DNA of 64,000 nt from Treponema sp. UBA792 (GCA_002296965.1 DBIW01000036.1:63085-127084); one strand, 5' to 3'; counted from the stretch's first letter, positions 25,526-33,728 are shown. A program made the numbers and translations. Notes: generated by a model from the letters alone, not told the origin.

Positions 25526-26206
25526 ATGATTTCAGACAGATATGTCAAGATGCTTGCGGCGATGCTGAACGGTTCGCTCACGTCGCTGCAGGTGTTTTTT
25601 CTTACCCTGCTTTTTTCAGTTCCTCTGGCTCTTCCGGTGGCGGTTGGGCGTATGTCCCGCAACAGAATTCTTTCAGGTGCGGTGAATGTTTTTCTCCTTG
25701 TGATACGCGGAACTCCTCTGATGCTCCAGCTCCTTGTCGTCTATTTCGGGCCGGGAATATTTATCCGCTGGCTGATGTCGCTGGGGTACGACGTGTCGTT
25801 CAGGTGGAACCGTTTCGCCGCAGCCATAATTGCCCTTTCGGTCAACTATGCCGCCTATTTCGCGGAGATTTACCGCGGAGGAATAGAATCTGTTCCTGTG
25901 GGGCAGCATGAGGCGGCCAAGGTTCTGGGGTATACTCCATGCCAGACATTCTTTACGGTAATCCTTCCCCAGGTCGTGAAGAGGATTGTCCCCGCGATGG
26001 GAAATGAGGTCATAACTCTTGTGAAGGATACGGCTCTGGTGTCCGTTATCGGAGTCTCGGAGCTGCTTATGGTCGCGAAGGAACGGCAGAGCGCGATGTT
26101 CTCCTTTTTCCCCCTGTTCATAGCCGGAGTGTTTTATTTTGTCATGAACTGGGGAGTTTCATTTGTGTTCTCACGGATAGAGAAAAAGCTTTCATATTAC
26201 AGTTGA
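25526..26206 (+). CDS. Amino-acid ABC transporter permease
   Basis: Inner-membrane permease of the HisM/GlnP type, 226 residues with about five membrane helices. The N-terminal helix with MLNGSLTSLQVFFLTLLFS and VIRGTPLMLQLLVVYFG are family hallmarks, and the EAA loop is HEAAKVLGYTPCQTFFTVIL. It starts 10 bases after the binding-protein gene with a weak ribosome site. It probably works as a homodimer, since only one permease gene is present. Confidence 0.93.
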   Translation: MISDRYVKMLAAMLNGSLTSLQVFFLTLLFSVPLALPVAVGRMSRNRILSGAVNVFLLVIRGTPLMLQLLVVYFGPGIFIRWLMSLGYDVSFRWNRFAAAIIALSVNYAAYFAEIYRGGIESVPVGQHEAAKVLGYTPCQTFFTVILPQVVKRIVPAMGNEVITLVKDTALVSVIGVSELLMVAKERQSAMFSFFPLFIAGVFYFVMNWGVSFVFSRIEKKLSYYS

Positions 26207-26224
26207 GCCGTTGGAGACGTATCT

Positions 26225-26238
26225 CGGCGCTTGCGCCG
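26225..26238 (+). promoter_or_regulatory. Stable small hairpin between permease and ATPase genes
   Basis: CGGCG-CTTG-CGCCG in the 126-base gap of the transporter operon. There is no T-tract; it may affect mRNA stability. The rest of the gap shows nothing I recognise. Confidence 0.3.
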
Positions 26239-26332
26239 GAAGGTGGTATGAATCCCGCCTCTGATATTATGGAGAGGGTTTTGTCCGTGCGTTTGGACAG
26301 GAATGTCCGTCAGAAAGACTCCGGAGTGTCTT

Positions 26333-27103
26333 ATGGAAAAAACAGCCGCAGGCGAAGAGATTGTCTGTGTCTCTGGCATTAAAAAATCGTTCGGCGGAAA
26401 TGAGATCCTGAAGGGAATCTCGTTTTCGGTCAGAAAAGGTGAGGTTCTGGGAATAATCGGCCCCAGCGGTTCGGGAAAATCAACGATTCTCCGCTGCATA
26501 TCCCAGCTTGAGAGTGTGGACGGTGGAAGCATCTCCGTCTGCGGAGAATATCTTGTGAGGAACGGCGCTTATGCCGAAAAGCAGAAGCGCCATGAGATAA
26601 TCCTGAGAAGCGGACTGGTTTTCCAGAATTTCAACCTGTTCCCGCATTTCTCCGTGCTGCGGAACATAACGGATCCTCAGGTCAGGGTGCTGGGACGCTC
26701 GAGGGATGAGGCCGAGGCGGTGGCGATGGAGCTGCTGAACAAGATGGGGCTTGTGACCAAGGCGCGCAGCTATCCGTGCGAGCTTTCCGGCGGTCAGCAG
26801 CAGCGCGTGTCGATCGCAAGGGCGCTTGCGCTCAGGCCGTCGGTCCTCCTTTTCGATGAGCCGACATCAGCGCTCGATCCGGAACTTACCGGTGAGATTC
26901 TTGCCGTAATAAAGGAGCTGGCTTCGGACCGGATGACGATGATAGTCGTAACCCACGAGATGGCATTCGCAAGGGACATCTCAAGCAAGATAATTTTTAT
27001 GGACGGCGGAGTCATAGTCGAGCAGGGTGAGCCGCATGATGTCATAGACAGGCCGTCACAGGGAAGGACAAAGCTCTTTCTGTCCAGATTCAACAAGCAG
27101 TGA
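26333..27103 (+). CDS. Amino-acid ABC transporter ATP-binding protein
   Basis: Energises the adjacent permease. Walker A is GPSGSGKST (about residue 42), the Q-loop VFQNFNLFPHFSVLRN, the signature LSGGQQQRVSIARALA, Walker B VLLFDEPTSALDPE and the switch His in VVTHEMAFA; all are intact. The C-terminal FMDGGVIVEQGEP is typical of the polar amino-acid group. I chose ATG 26333, with GGAG at good spacing; an in-frame ATG at 26303 is possible. At 256 residues the length is normal. Confidence 0.94.
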   Translation: MEKTAAGEEIVCVSGIKKSFGGNEILKGISFSVRKGEVLGIIGPSGSGKSTILRCISQLESVDGGSISVCGEYLVRNGAYAEKQKRHEIILRSGLVFQNFNLFPHFSVLRNITDPQVRVLGRSRDEAEAVAMELLNKMGLVTKARSYPCELSGGQQQRVSIARALALRPSVLLFDEPTSALDPELTGEILAVIKELASDRMTMIVVTHEMAFARDISSKIIFMDGGVIVEQGEPHDVIDRPSQGRTKLFLSRFNKQ

Positions 27104-27109
27104 CTGTCG

Positions 27110-27138
27110 TTGACTAAAGCAGTCCTATCTGTTATCAT
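27110..27138 (+). promoter_or_regulatory. Promoter of the rpsP operon
   Basis: TTGACT (27110-27115), 17 bp, TATCAT (27133-27138). The expected start near 27145 gives a leader of about 70 bases, longer than elsewhere in the window. Confidence 0.65.
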
Positions 27139-27213
27139 TGCCATTCAAAATATATGCGGAGCATTCCGCTGTGTTTGATAATTCGGAACCTGCATGGTTC
27201 CGTGGAGGTAAAA

Positions 27214-27465
27214 ATGGTCAAGATCAGACTAAAAAGATTTGGTACACAGAAGCGTCCGTGTTACCGTGTGGTCGTCCAGGACTCACACAAACCGCGTGAC
27301 GGAAGATGTATCGAGGAGCTCGGAATTTTTCAGCCGATAGCCGCTGAGGAGAATCAGGTTTCCATCGATATGGAGCGTGCCAAGTACTGGATCAGTGTCG
27401 GTGCCCAGCCTACTGAAATCGTCTCAAAACTGATGAACAGACAGTCTGCAAAACAGGCAAAGTAG
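27214..27465 (+). CDS. rpsP: 30S ribosomal protein S16
   Basis: Small-subunit assembly protein of 83 residues. The whole family pattern is visible: MVKIRLKRFGTQKRPCYRVV at the start, SHKPRDGRCIEELG, and RAKYWISVGAQPTEIVSKL. I start at ATG 27214, with GTGGAGG upstream; the open frame extends 20 codons further upstream without homology. First gene of the rpsP-khpA-rimM-trmD-rplS operon, a classical arrangement that here runs on into flagellar-type and unknown genes. Confidence 0.97.
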   Translation: MVKIRLKRFGTQKRPCYRVVVQDSHKPRDGRCIEELGIFQPIAAEENQVSIDMERAKYWISVGAQPTEIVSKLMNRQSAKQAK

Positions 27466-27483
27466 TTTACAAAGGAACTGGTA

Positions 27484-27717
27484 ATGGAAAAAGACCTGAT
27501 TGAATACATCGCAAAATCATTGGTCGATGATCCGTCAGCCGTCTCTGTAAATGAAACTGAAGGCGAAAAGGGAATGGTGCTGCAGCTGAAAGTTGCGGAT
27601 AACGATATAGGAAAAGTTATCGGCAAATACGGCCGTATAGCAAAGGCAATGCGTACTGTATTGAGCGCGTCTGCTGTAAAGGACGGTAAGCATTACAGCC
27701 TTGATATACTGGACTGA
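27484..27717 (+). CDS. khpA: KH-domain RNA-binding protein KhpA
   Basis: Small RNA-binding protein of 77 residues with one KH domain. The KH signature loop reads VIGKYGRIAKAMRTVLSA, close to the GxxG consensus (GKYG). Orthologues sit between rpsP and rimM in many bacteria and, with KhpB, affect cell division and RNA stability. AAAGGAA precedes the start. Confidence 0.93.
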   Translation: MEKDLIEYIAKSLVDDPSAVSVNETEGEKGMVLQLKVADNDIGKVIGKYGRIAKAMRTVLSASAVKDGKHYSLDILD

Positions 27718-27723
27718 CAGCTG

Positions 27724-28305
27724 ATGGAGAAGGCACAACTGACAGTCGGGTTCATCCGCGGTCCGCATGGATGTTCGGGTGAATGTAAGGTAGAGAGTGC
27801 TTCCGGTGACTATGATCATATTCTCAGGCTGAAGGAAGTGACTTTGATGCATGGTGAGGAGAAGCGGGTTTTAAAAGTTGAATCCGTCCGTCCCGGTACA
27901 AACACCGTGTACATGAAATTTGCGGATATAGATTCCCCCGAGGAGATACGGAAGTATAACAGATGGGAGATTTCGGTTCCGCGCAGATATGCCCATCCCC
28001 TCAAAAAGGATGAATGGTACATCGAAGATTTGAAACGTTGTTCCCTTGTCTGGAACGGCGGACCGGCGGCGTCAGCCGCACCTGCTGAAAAAGTGGGGAC
28101 AATCACAGACGTATTGGAAGGCGGAGCAGGTTACTTGCTTGAAGTTTCTCTCTCCGAGAGTTGCGGCTGTATCGGTGACGACATCAAATATTCCTCCGGC
28201 GGAAAGCTCCGTACGGTTCTTGTCCCTTTTTCCGGACAGCATATCGGAAAAGTTGATGTAAGAAACGGTACCGTCCAATTGATGCACCTCTGGATTCTGG
28301 AGTAA
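27724..28305 (+). CDS. rimM: 16S rRNA-processing protein RimM
   Basis: Assembly factor for the 30S head, binding S19. The N-terminal beta-barrel starts with LTVGFIRGPHGCSGECKVES, the typical RimM opening (G-x-I-x-x-x-H-G). The C-terminal PRC-barrel has VGTITDVLEGGAGYLLEVSL and VLVPFSGQHIGKVDVRNGTV, ending LWILE. At 193 residues it is slightly long. It starts six bases after khpA and is followed by trmD after four bases. Confidence 0.92.
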   Translation: MEKAQLTVGFIRGPHGCSGECKVESASGDYDHILRLKEVTLMHGEEKRVLKVESVRPGTNTVYMKFADIDSPEEIRKYNRWEISVPRRYAHPLKKDEWYIEDLKRCSLVWNGGPAASAAPAEKVGTITDVLEGGAGYLLEVSLSESCGCIGDDIKYSSGGKLRTVLVPFSGQHIGKVDVRNGTVQLMHLWILE

Positions 28306-28309
28306 GTCC

Positions 28310-29092
28310 ATGAAATTTACTGTGCTGACCTTATTTCCTGAAATCGTCAGGGCTTATTTTGAAAACTCAATCATGGCCAAGGCGGTTGAAAAGGGAATTA
28401 TTGCCTACGATCTGGTGAACATCAGAGATTTTGCTCCTGATAAGCACCATACCTGTGATGACGGTACGTATGGCGGCGGAGCCGGACAGCTTATGATGCC
28501 CGGACCGCTGGGAGGAGCTTTGGACAGCGTGGGGGCCATGCGGAAATGTGTCGTTTATATGACACCGAGCGGGAAACCCTTCACACAAAAAAAGGCTCTT
28601 GAGCTTAGCCGTATGGATGAGCTTGTCTTCATCTGCGGAAGATACGAAGGTATCGACCAGCGGATAATTGATTCTTATGTGGACATGGAGATTTCCATCG
28701 GGGATTATGTCATGTCCAGCGGTGAGATTGCGGCGACGGTCGTGATAGATACTGTCTATCGCCTTGTTGACGGAGTCATATCCGGGGAGTCACTTGAAGA
28801 GGAGAGCTATTGCGGCGGACTTCTTGAGTATCCGCAGTATACAAGACCTCCTGTGTACAAAGGTCTTGAGGTTCCGGATGTGCTTATGTCCGGAAACCAC
28901 GAGGAAATCAGGAAGTGGCGGCTGAGGAAGAGCATAATGAAAACCATGGCGAACAGACCGGATATGATCTGTGCGGCCAGAATGTCAGGACTGCTTTCTT
29001 GCGAGGCTGAAAAAATGATTGAGGAAATAACAGAACAGGTCTGCATGAAGCGCCGTAAGAAGAGGCGCGGACACAGATCCGCTGGAGATTAG
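28310..29092 (+). CDS. trmD: tRNA (guanine37-N1)-methyltransferase TrmD
   Basis: Methylates G37 of tRNAs reading CCN, CUN and CGG, preventing +1 frameshifting. The SAM-binding trefoil knot shows as [30 protein letters not shown] and [16 protein letters not shown]. The catalytic Asp region [17 protein letters not shown] is intact. At 260 residues the length is normal. The tRNA-Pro(UGG) encoded at 21.4 kb has G37 and is an expected substrate. Confidence 0.96.
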   Translation: MKFTVLTLFPEIVRAYFENSIMAKAVEKGIIAYDLVNIRDFAPDKHHTCDDGTYGGGAGQLMMPGPLGGALDSVGAMRKCVVYMTPSGKPFTQKKALELSRMDELVFICGRYEGIDQRIIDSYVDMEISIGDYVMSSGEIAATVVIDTVYRLVDGVISGESLEEESYCGGLLEYPQYTRPPVYKGLEVPDVLMSGNHEEIRKWRLRKSIMKTMANRPDMICAARMSGLLSCEAEKMIEEITEQVCMKRRKKRRGHRSAGD

Positions 29093-29093
29093 A

Positions 29094-29561
29094 ATGGATC
29101 TTATTAAAACTATTGAGGAAACACAGAAACGCCCGGGTGCGCAGGGCTTCAATGTCGGCGACACTGTCAAGGTATACTTCAAGATTATTGAAGGAAAGAC
29201 GGAGCGTATTCAGGTCTATGAGGGAATCGTAATCTGCAAGAAGAATGCAGGCGCCCGCCAGACTTTCACCGTTCGCAAGATTTCATACGGAATCGGAGTC
29301 GAGCGTGTATTCCCGTTCAATTCACCGAGAATCGTGAAGGTTGACATTGTACGTCCCGGAAAAGTCCGCCGCGCCAAACTTTATTATCTCCGTGACAAGA
29401 TCGGAAAAGATGCCAAAGTCAAGACGCTTGTCGGCGGAAAGATCGCGGCTGAGATTGCGGCCCGCAATGCCCGTGCCGAGGCTGCCGCTGCCGCCACAGA
29501 GGCTCAGATTAAGGAAGAGCGCGCCGAGGCAGCAGCTGAGAAGTCCGCGGCGGCAAAGTGA
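29094..29561 (+). CDS. rplS: 50S ribosomal protein L19 with C-terminal extension
   Basis: Large-subunit protein at the 30S-50S interface. The core of about 115 residues is standard: [54 protein letters not shown]. It continues with about 40 extra residues rich in Ala, Glu and Lys, predicted as a charged helix, giving 155 residues. GGAGA precedes the start; it is one base after trmD. Confidence 0.95.
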   Translation: MDLIKTIEETQKRPGAQGFNVGDTVKVYFKIIEGKTERIQVYEGIVICKKNAGARQTFTVRKISYGIGVERVFPFNSPRIVKVDIVRPGKVRRAKLYYLRDKIGKDAKVKTLVGGKIAAEIAARNARAEAAAAATEAQIKEERAEAAAEKSAAAK

Positions 29562-29582
29562 TTTTTACCGAAAGGACTTTTC

Positions 29583-30692
29583 ATGAACGCTGACAGCGTG
29601 TCATTGAATGGAACCGCCCTCCATGATAATGCGGAAAACCGTGTTGCTCTGGGGGGCGGTTCTGTTATGGTCAGAATAGTCTCGGATGAAGGGAACGGCC
29701 GTTATACGGCTTTTGTCGGCGGAACCAGAATGACCGTGAGCTCGGAGCTGAAGTTTGCGGCGGGAACAGTTTTTTCCGGGAGCCTGTCATTCAGAAACGG
29801 GAAAATTATTGTCGTTCCTGTTTCTGGCGGCGGAAATCCTTCCAGGATGACAGTCATCCGGAGTCCGCTTCCTGACGTTTCGGACATATATGCGCCGGTG
29901 CCTGACGTCATGCTTTCGGCAGCAGCCTCAGCCGCCGGTCTTCCTGATACTGCGCTTTCTGTGTTTATAATGGCCGGACTTAGAAAATACGGGCTCGGGA
30001 CGGAATCTGCCGCAAGGGTTTTCCGTATGGCCTCGCGTTTTCCCGGAATGGAGCTGAAGGCAGTCTCGGTTATGCTTCTGCTGCTTTCCGGCGGGATTCC
30101 TGTTTCAGAGGGAACAGTCGCCTCCGTCATGAGCCAGTTGTATCACAAGACGGAGGCTTGCTCCCGGCGGCTGTCCGGCGGTTCCGAAGAAGAAGCCTTC
30201 ACGGGGATTGCGGAGGACTCGCTGACGGCGGTTGTAAAGGAATTCGCCGCATCGGTTTTCGGCGGCAGGCTTCCTAATCGGCCTGGAATTCTTACCGTCA
30301 TGAACCATGCCGGAATACGCGAGAGATCCTGTCCGTCCTGCCGCCGGATATTGATTCCGTTCGAGCTTTCGGCGGCGGGAGACGTGAACGGTGTGCTTGC
30401 CGGCGGTTTTGTCGGAATCTCTTTTTCCGGAAACAGGATGGAGTCCCTTTCCGTGTCGGCGGAAACCGGCGGAAGAAAGTCATTTTTTCTGGTGAGATTT
30501 CTTTCATGCGGAAAAATATCCGTGCGTTTCAGGACGGAGGCTGAGGGTAAATCGCGCCGGGCCGGGCTTGCGGCGAAACTGAAGGAGCTTCTCGCTTCTG
30601 TATGCGCTGGCGCCGATGTGGCATGGGAGGACGGCGGAATTCCGGAGACCTGGGATTTCGGAGAATTCATCTCCGCGGGAGGTTTCGCATGA
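29583..30692 (+). CDS. FliK-like (hook-length control-like) protein
   Basis: A 369-residue protein without signal peptide or membrane helix. The N-terminal part is beta-rich and Gly/Ser-rich. The middle (residues 110-220) is helical. The C-terminal 110 residues (from AAGDVNGVLAGGFVGISFSG, then SFFLVRFLSCGKISVRFRTE and a helix-strand end) resemble the Flg_hook C-terminal domain of FliK, which reports hook length to FlhB. The resemblance is a pattern judgement. The next gene encodes an FlhB C-domain homologue with an ATGA overlap, which supports the assignment. The true hook-operon FliK would be elsewhere. Confidence 0.5.
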   Translation: MNADSVSLNGTALHDNAENRVALGGGSVMVRIVSDEGNGRYTAFVGGTRMTVSSELKFAAGTVFSGSLSFRNGKIIVVPVSGGGNPSRMTVIRSPLPDVSDIYAPVPDVMLSAAASAAGLPDTALSVFIMAGLRKYGLGTESAARVFRMASRFPGMELKAVSVMLLLLSGGIPVSEGTVASVMSQLYHKTEACSRRLSGGSEEEAFTGIAEDSLTAVVKEFAASVFGGRLPNRPGILTVMNHAGIRERSCPSCRRILIPFELSAAGDVNGVLAGGFVGISFSGNRMESLSVSAETGGRKSFFLVRFLSCGKISVRFRTEAEGKSRRAGLAAKLKELLASVCAGADVAWEDGGIPETWDFGEFISAGGFA

Positions 30693-30949
30693 GCGGAAAA
30701 ATCAGGACGGCCGTGGCGGTAAAATACCCGGAGTGGGCTGATGCTCCTTTCATAACTGCGGCCGGGCATGGCGAGCTTGCGGAGCAGATATTGGATGCCG
30801 CGGAGAAAGGCGGCGTCAGGGTCATTGAGAATGCGGATCTTGCGGATGTCCTGTCGGCGCAGGAAATCGGAGCGTATATACCTGAGGAGACATGGCTTGT
30901 GATGGCCAGAATATTCTGCTTCATACTTGAGGCGGAAGGCAGGGCATAG
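30689..30949 (+). CDS. Stand-alone FlhB C-terminal domain homologue
   Basis: An 86-residue cytoplasmic protein matching the C-terminal export-switch domain of FlhB: AVAVKYPEWADAPFITAAG, GELAEQILDAAEKGGVRVIEN, and AQEIGAYIPEETWLVMARI. The autocleavage site NPTH and the membrane part of FlhB are absent. Small FlhB-like proteins (FlhX) are known in other bacteria. It overlaps the FliK-like gene by ATGA, suggesting the pair act together, perhaps as a second substrate-specificity switch for the flagellar export apparatus. Confidence 0.8.
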   Translation: MSGKIRTAVAVKYPEWADAPFITAAGHGELAEQILDAAEKGGVRVIENADLADVLSAQEIGAYIPEETWLVMARIFCFILEAEGRA

Positions 30950-30951
30950 CG

Positions 30952-31314
30952 GTGGGCAGAAAGAAAACAGGGGAGGACGGGGAGCGGAGGGCTTCCGAGT
31001 ACCTTGCCGGATGCGGATATGCGATTGTCGCACGGAACTGGCGGACAAGATACGGTGAGATTGATATAATAGCAAGTAAAGATGATGTTCTTGTTTTCGT
31101 GGAGGTCAAGACCCTTCCGAACGGCACCAGGGACATGCTCGTAAAGGAGCTGGGACCTGCCAAGCGCCGCAGAATTTTAAAAACGTCTAAATGTTTTCTG
31201 ATAAATCATCGACAATATAATGACAGTTGCATCCGCTTTGATGTGATTGTCGTAGATATGCCGGATTTTCCTCCGGTATATCATATTGAAAATGCTTTTT
31301 CGGAGCCTTTATGA
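30952..31314 (+). CDS. yraN: YraN/UPF0102 family nuclease-like protein
   Basis: A 120-residue protein of the restriction-endonuclease-like superfamily. It has the fold's core motif RTRYGEIDIIASKDDVLVFVEVKT (Glu, Asp and ExK positions intact). Function in cells is unproven; relatives bind or cut branched DNA or Holliday junctions. The start is GTG 30952, two bases after the FlhB-like stop. It overlaps the next gene by ATGA. Confidence 0.88.
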   Translation: MGRKKTGEDGERRASEYLAGCGYAIVARNWRTRYGEIDIIASKDDVLVFVEVKTLPNGTRDMLVKELGPAKRRRILKTSKCFLINHRQYNDSCIRFDVIVVDMPDFPPVYHIENAFSEPL

Positions 31315-31508
31315 TTTCTGGCATGACATCGGACATAAATTCAGCTTATGTGATTCAGGAGAGACAGGAGCAGCCTGCGTCCCGTATACTTGAGCTGAGA
31401 AAAAAAATACACAGCGAGGAATATATAAACAGCGCCATCCTGCGTATAGCCCAGGTCATAAGCCGGAAACTGGTCGAGACTCAGGATGAGCTTATCTTAC
31501 GGGAATAG
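31311..31508 (+). CDS. Small conserved-type protein of unknown function
   Basis: A 65-residue helical, charged protein (RILELRKKIHSEEYINSAIL, then VISRKLVETQDELILRE) with no membrane segment or cysteine. I do not recognise it. It is accepted as a gene because it overlaps yraN by ATGA, has GGAG upstream, and uses the codon style of its neighbours. ATG 31320 is an alternative start. The composition resembles small adaptor or anti-sigma-like proteins, but no motif supports a role. Confidence 0.65.
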   Translation: MISGMTSDINSAYVIQERQEQPASRILELRKKIHSEEYINSAILRIAQVISRKLVETQDELILRE

Positions 31509-31529
31509 ATTCCTCCGGCGGAGCATTTT

Positions 31530-32012
31530 ATGGAAAAAGGCAGAAAGAACAGAAAATATTCGGGAAACTGGAAAAAGCAGAAGAACAATGAGTCCAGATT
31601 CCAAAAGCAGCATTCGGGCAGGCAGAGAGCATTCCGTTACAACAGCACCTTATATGAGAACCCGGAAGCCGAGAAGGAGAGGCTCAGGGCGATTCAGGAG
31701 CTCAAGTCAAGGAGTCTTGTGTGTCCGGTCTGCGGCGAGCCGCTTACGGATGTGGCCGGAGCGATGACGGACCGGGAAAGCGGCGCTCCCGCGCATTTTG
31801 ACTGTATCATCAGAAAAATCGGCTCCGCGGAGAGTCTGGGCGATAACGAGAAGATTGCTTATATAGGCCAGGGACGTTTCGGAATCCTCTATTTTGAGAA
31901 TCCGCGGGATCAGCGCCATTTCAAGATAAGAAAGATAATCGAATGGGAGCCGCGGGACGCACGCGGAGAATGGCGCGATGAGCTTAGCTCCCTCTACAGC
32001 CAGATCCGGTGA
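31530..32012 (+). CDS. Unknown protein with a zinc-ribbon-like motif
   Basis: A 160-residue soluble protein. The N-terminal 50 residues are very basic (Lys/Arg/Gln-rich), likely to bind nucleic acid. The centre has SLVCPVCGEPLTDV followed by APAHFDCII: CxxC plus HxxC, a plausible zinc site. The C-terminal part contains IAYIGQGRFGILYFENPRD. It is not a family I can name. GGAG precedes the ATG; its end overlaps earP by four bases, so it may serve the same translation-related role. Confidence 0.75.
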   Translation: MEKGRKNRKYSGNWKKQKNNESRFQKQHSGRQRAFRYNSTLYENPEAEKERLRAIQELKSRSLVCPVCGEPLTDVAGAMTDRESGAPAHFDCIIRKIGSAESLGDNEKIAYIGQGRFGILYFENPRDQRHFKIRKIIEWEPRDARGEWRDELSSLYSQIR

Positions 32013-33127
32013 GCGGAATTCTTATAGACATCCTGTGCAGGGTTGTTGACAATTTCGGCGACATAGGAGTCGTGTTCCGTCTTTCCCGCGCCCTTCTTGC
32101 CTGCGGCGGCCGCGGATTTCCGTCCGTACGCATAAGGCTTGCGGTTGACGGGCTTGACTCCTTCGCCAAGATAAACGACAGGATAAATCCGGAGCTTGCC
32201 TTTCAGGAATGTGACGGAATGGCCGTATATGACTGGAACCGCGCGGATGTATGTTCGGCGGCGTTTTCTTCCGAATTTCCCTCGGTGATTCTTGAATGTT
32301 TCCAGTGCGGCCGTCCTGACTGGCTTGAGACCCTCCTTTTTGACAGGCCTCTTCCGCACGACGTGGATATAATAATGATAGACTATCTGACCGCCGAGGA
32401 CTACGCCGGGACTTTCCATAAGCTTCCGTCAATAACAAGGAATTCCCATGTCAGAAAGGTGAATTTCATGCCGGGATTCACGGAGCTTACGGGCGGGCTT
32501 ATAATAGAAGATACAGAACCTCAGGCAGCGGACGGAACCGGCGGAATCCTGTTTTTCTGCTATCCGGGAGAATGGAGGCCGCTTCTTGAGGGGCTTGCCT
32601 CCGCTGTCTCCTCCAGAATTCCGTTTTTTGCGGCGCCCGGAGCCGGATTCGCCTCTGTGGACAGCGCATTCAGGAGCTGCGGAGATGATGTCCGCGGAAA
32701 ATTCGACTTTATTCCGCTTGAATTCATGAACCAGCAGGACTGGGACAGGCTTATGTACGGCTGCCGGATTCTGTTCGTCCGCGGCGAGGAGAGCCTGAGC
32801 CGCGCCTGCCTCAGCGGAATTCCGTTTGTCTGGCATGCGTATCCGCAGTCGGATGACTACCAGCTTGTGAAGGTTGAGGCGCTTCTGGGACGTATGCGGC
32901 CTTTCTTTGATGACGTGGCTTTTTCAGCGGTCAGGCGGCTGTGGCTCGGATTCAATTCTCCGTCGTCAGGAGCGGATCTGCGCCCGGCTGCTTCGGAATT
33001 CATTCGGCTTGAACCGCGTCTCCGTCCGTCATTCCGTGCGTTCTCACAAAAATTGCGAAAAAACGGAAACCTCGCGTCCAGCCTGATGACTTTTATTACG
33101 CAAAACATTATAATCTGCGGAAAATAA
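32009..33127 (+). CDS. earP: EF-P arginine rhamnosyltransferase EarP
   Basis: Transfers rhamnose from dTDP-L-rhamnose to arginine 32 of EF-P, activating it for polyproline translation. The N-terminal motif ILCRVVDNFGDIGVVFRLSR carries the two catalytic Asp residues (14 and 18), and the C-terminal RGEESLSRACLSGIPFVWHAYPQSDDY carries the conserved Glu and the sugar-nucleotide loop. At 372 residues the length is normal. The start is GTG 32009. efp is the next gene. The dTDP-sugar genes rfbBAC are in this window. Confidence 0.95.
   Translation: MSGILIDILCRVVDNFGDIGVVFRLSRALLACGGRGFPSVRIRLAVDGLDSFAKINDRINPELAFQECDGMAVYDWNRADVCSAAFSSEFPSVILECFQCGRPDWLETLLFDRPLPHDVDIIMIDYLTAEDYAGTFHKLPSITRNSHVRKVNFMPGFTELTGGLIIEDTEPQAADGTGGILFFCYPGEWRPLLEGLASAVSSRIPFFAAPGAGFASVDSAFRSCGDDVRGKFDFIPLEFMNQQDWDRLMYGCRILFVRGEESLSRACLSGIPFVWHAYPQSDDYQLVKVEALLGRMRPFFDDVAFSAVRRLWLGFNSPSSGADLRPAASEFIRLEPRLRPSFRAFSQKLRKNGNLASSLMTFITQNIIICGK
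33086..33114 (+). promoter_or_regulatory. Promoter of efp inside the end of earP
   Basis: ATGACT (33086-33091), 17 bp, consensus TATAAT (33109-33114). Transcription would start near 33121, with a leader of about 40 bases. efp is therefore probably expressed both alone and with earP. Confidence 0.55.
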
Positions 33128-33161
33128 CAGAAATTTTTTTAAGAATTCAGGGGTTATGATT

Positions 33162-33728
33162 ATGCTGATGACTTCACAGTTAAAAGTTGGTACGGCGTTC
33201 ATGTATGACGGAAATCCGCTCATCGTCCAGAAAATGCTCGGACAGCGTTCAGGCCGCGCCGGAATGGTTACAAATCTCCGCGTGAAGAATCTTGTTACGG
33301 ATTCCACGATGGATCTCGGTGTTGATGCCGGAGAGAAATTCGACGAGGTTGATCTTGACGGTCACACGACGAAGCTCTCATATATTGACGGTGACACATA
33401 CGTTTTTATGGATCAGGATACATACGAGCAGTTTGAGCTTCCCAAGTCGGATCTCGGCGACTATGCCGGATACATAACTCCGGAAGATGATCTTGAGGTC
33501 AGCCTAACTTTCTATGAGGGAAAGCCTGTCGGAATAGATCTTCCTGTACGCGTCGTCCGCACGGTCACATACTGCGAGCCGGGAGTGAAGGGCGACACGT
33601 CCGGAAAATCGCTCAAGCCGGCGACCCTTGACACCGGAATCGAGGTGAGGGTTCCTCTCTTCATCAACTCGGACGAGAAGGTCGTGATTGACACCCGTGA
33701 CGGCTCGTTCATCGAACGCGCTAAATAG
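33162..33728 (+). CDS. efp: Translation elongation factor P
   Basis: Relieves ribosomes stalled at consecutive prolines. Three beta-barrel domains are visible, with FMYDGNPLIVQKMLGQ in domain I and the C-terminal GDTSGKSLKPATLDTG signature. The tip loop reads GQRSGRAGMV. With the start at ATG 33162, which has AGGGG at ideal spacing, the arginine of SGR is residue 32, exactly the rhamnosylated position known from EarP-type systems; a start at 33156 would shift it to 34. At 188 residues the length is normal. Confidence 0.96.
   Translation: MLMTSQLKVGTAFMYDGNPLIVQKMLGQRSGRAGMVTNLRVKNLVTDSTMDLGVDAGEKFDEVDLDGHTTKLSYIDGDTYVFMDQDTYEQFELPKSDLGDYAGYITPEDDLEVSLTFYEGKPVGIDLPVRVVRTVTYCEPGVKGDTSGKSLKPATLDTGIEVRVPLFINSDEKVVIDTRDGSFIERAK

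Noticed and set aside
30143..31075. A 310-codon minus-strand open frame opposite the FliK-like and FlhB-like genes
   Set aside because: It has no motif, signal or ribosome site, and the plus strand carries a well-supported coupled gene pair.
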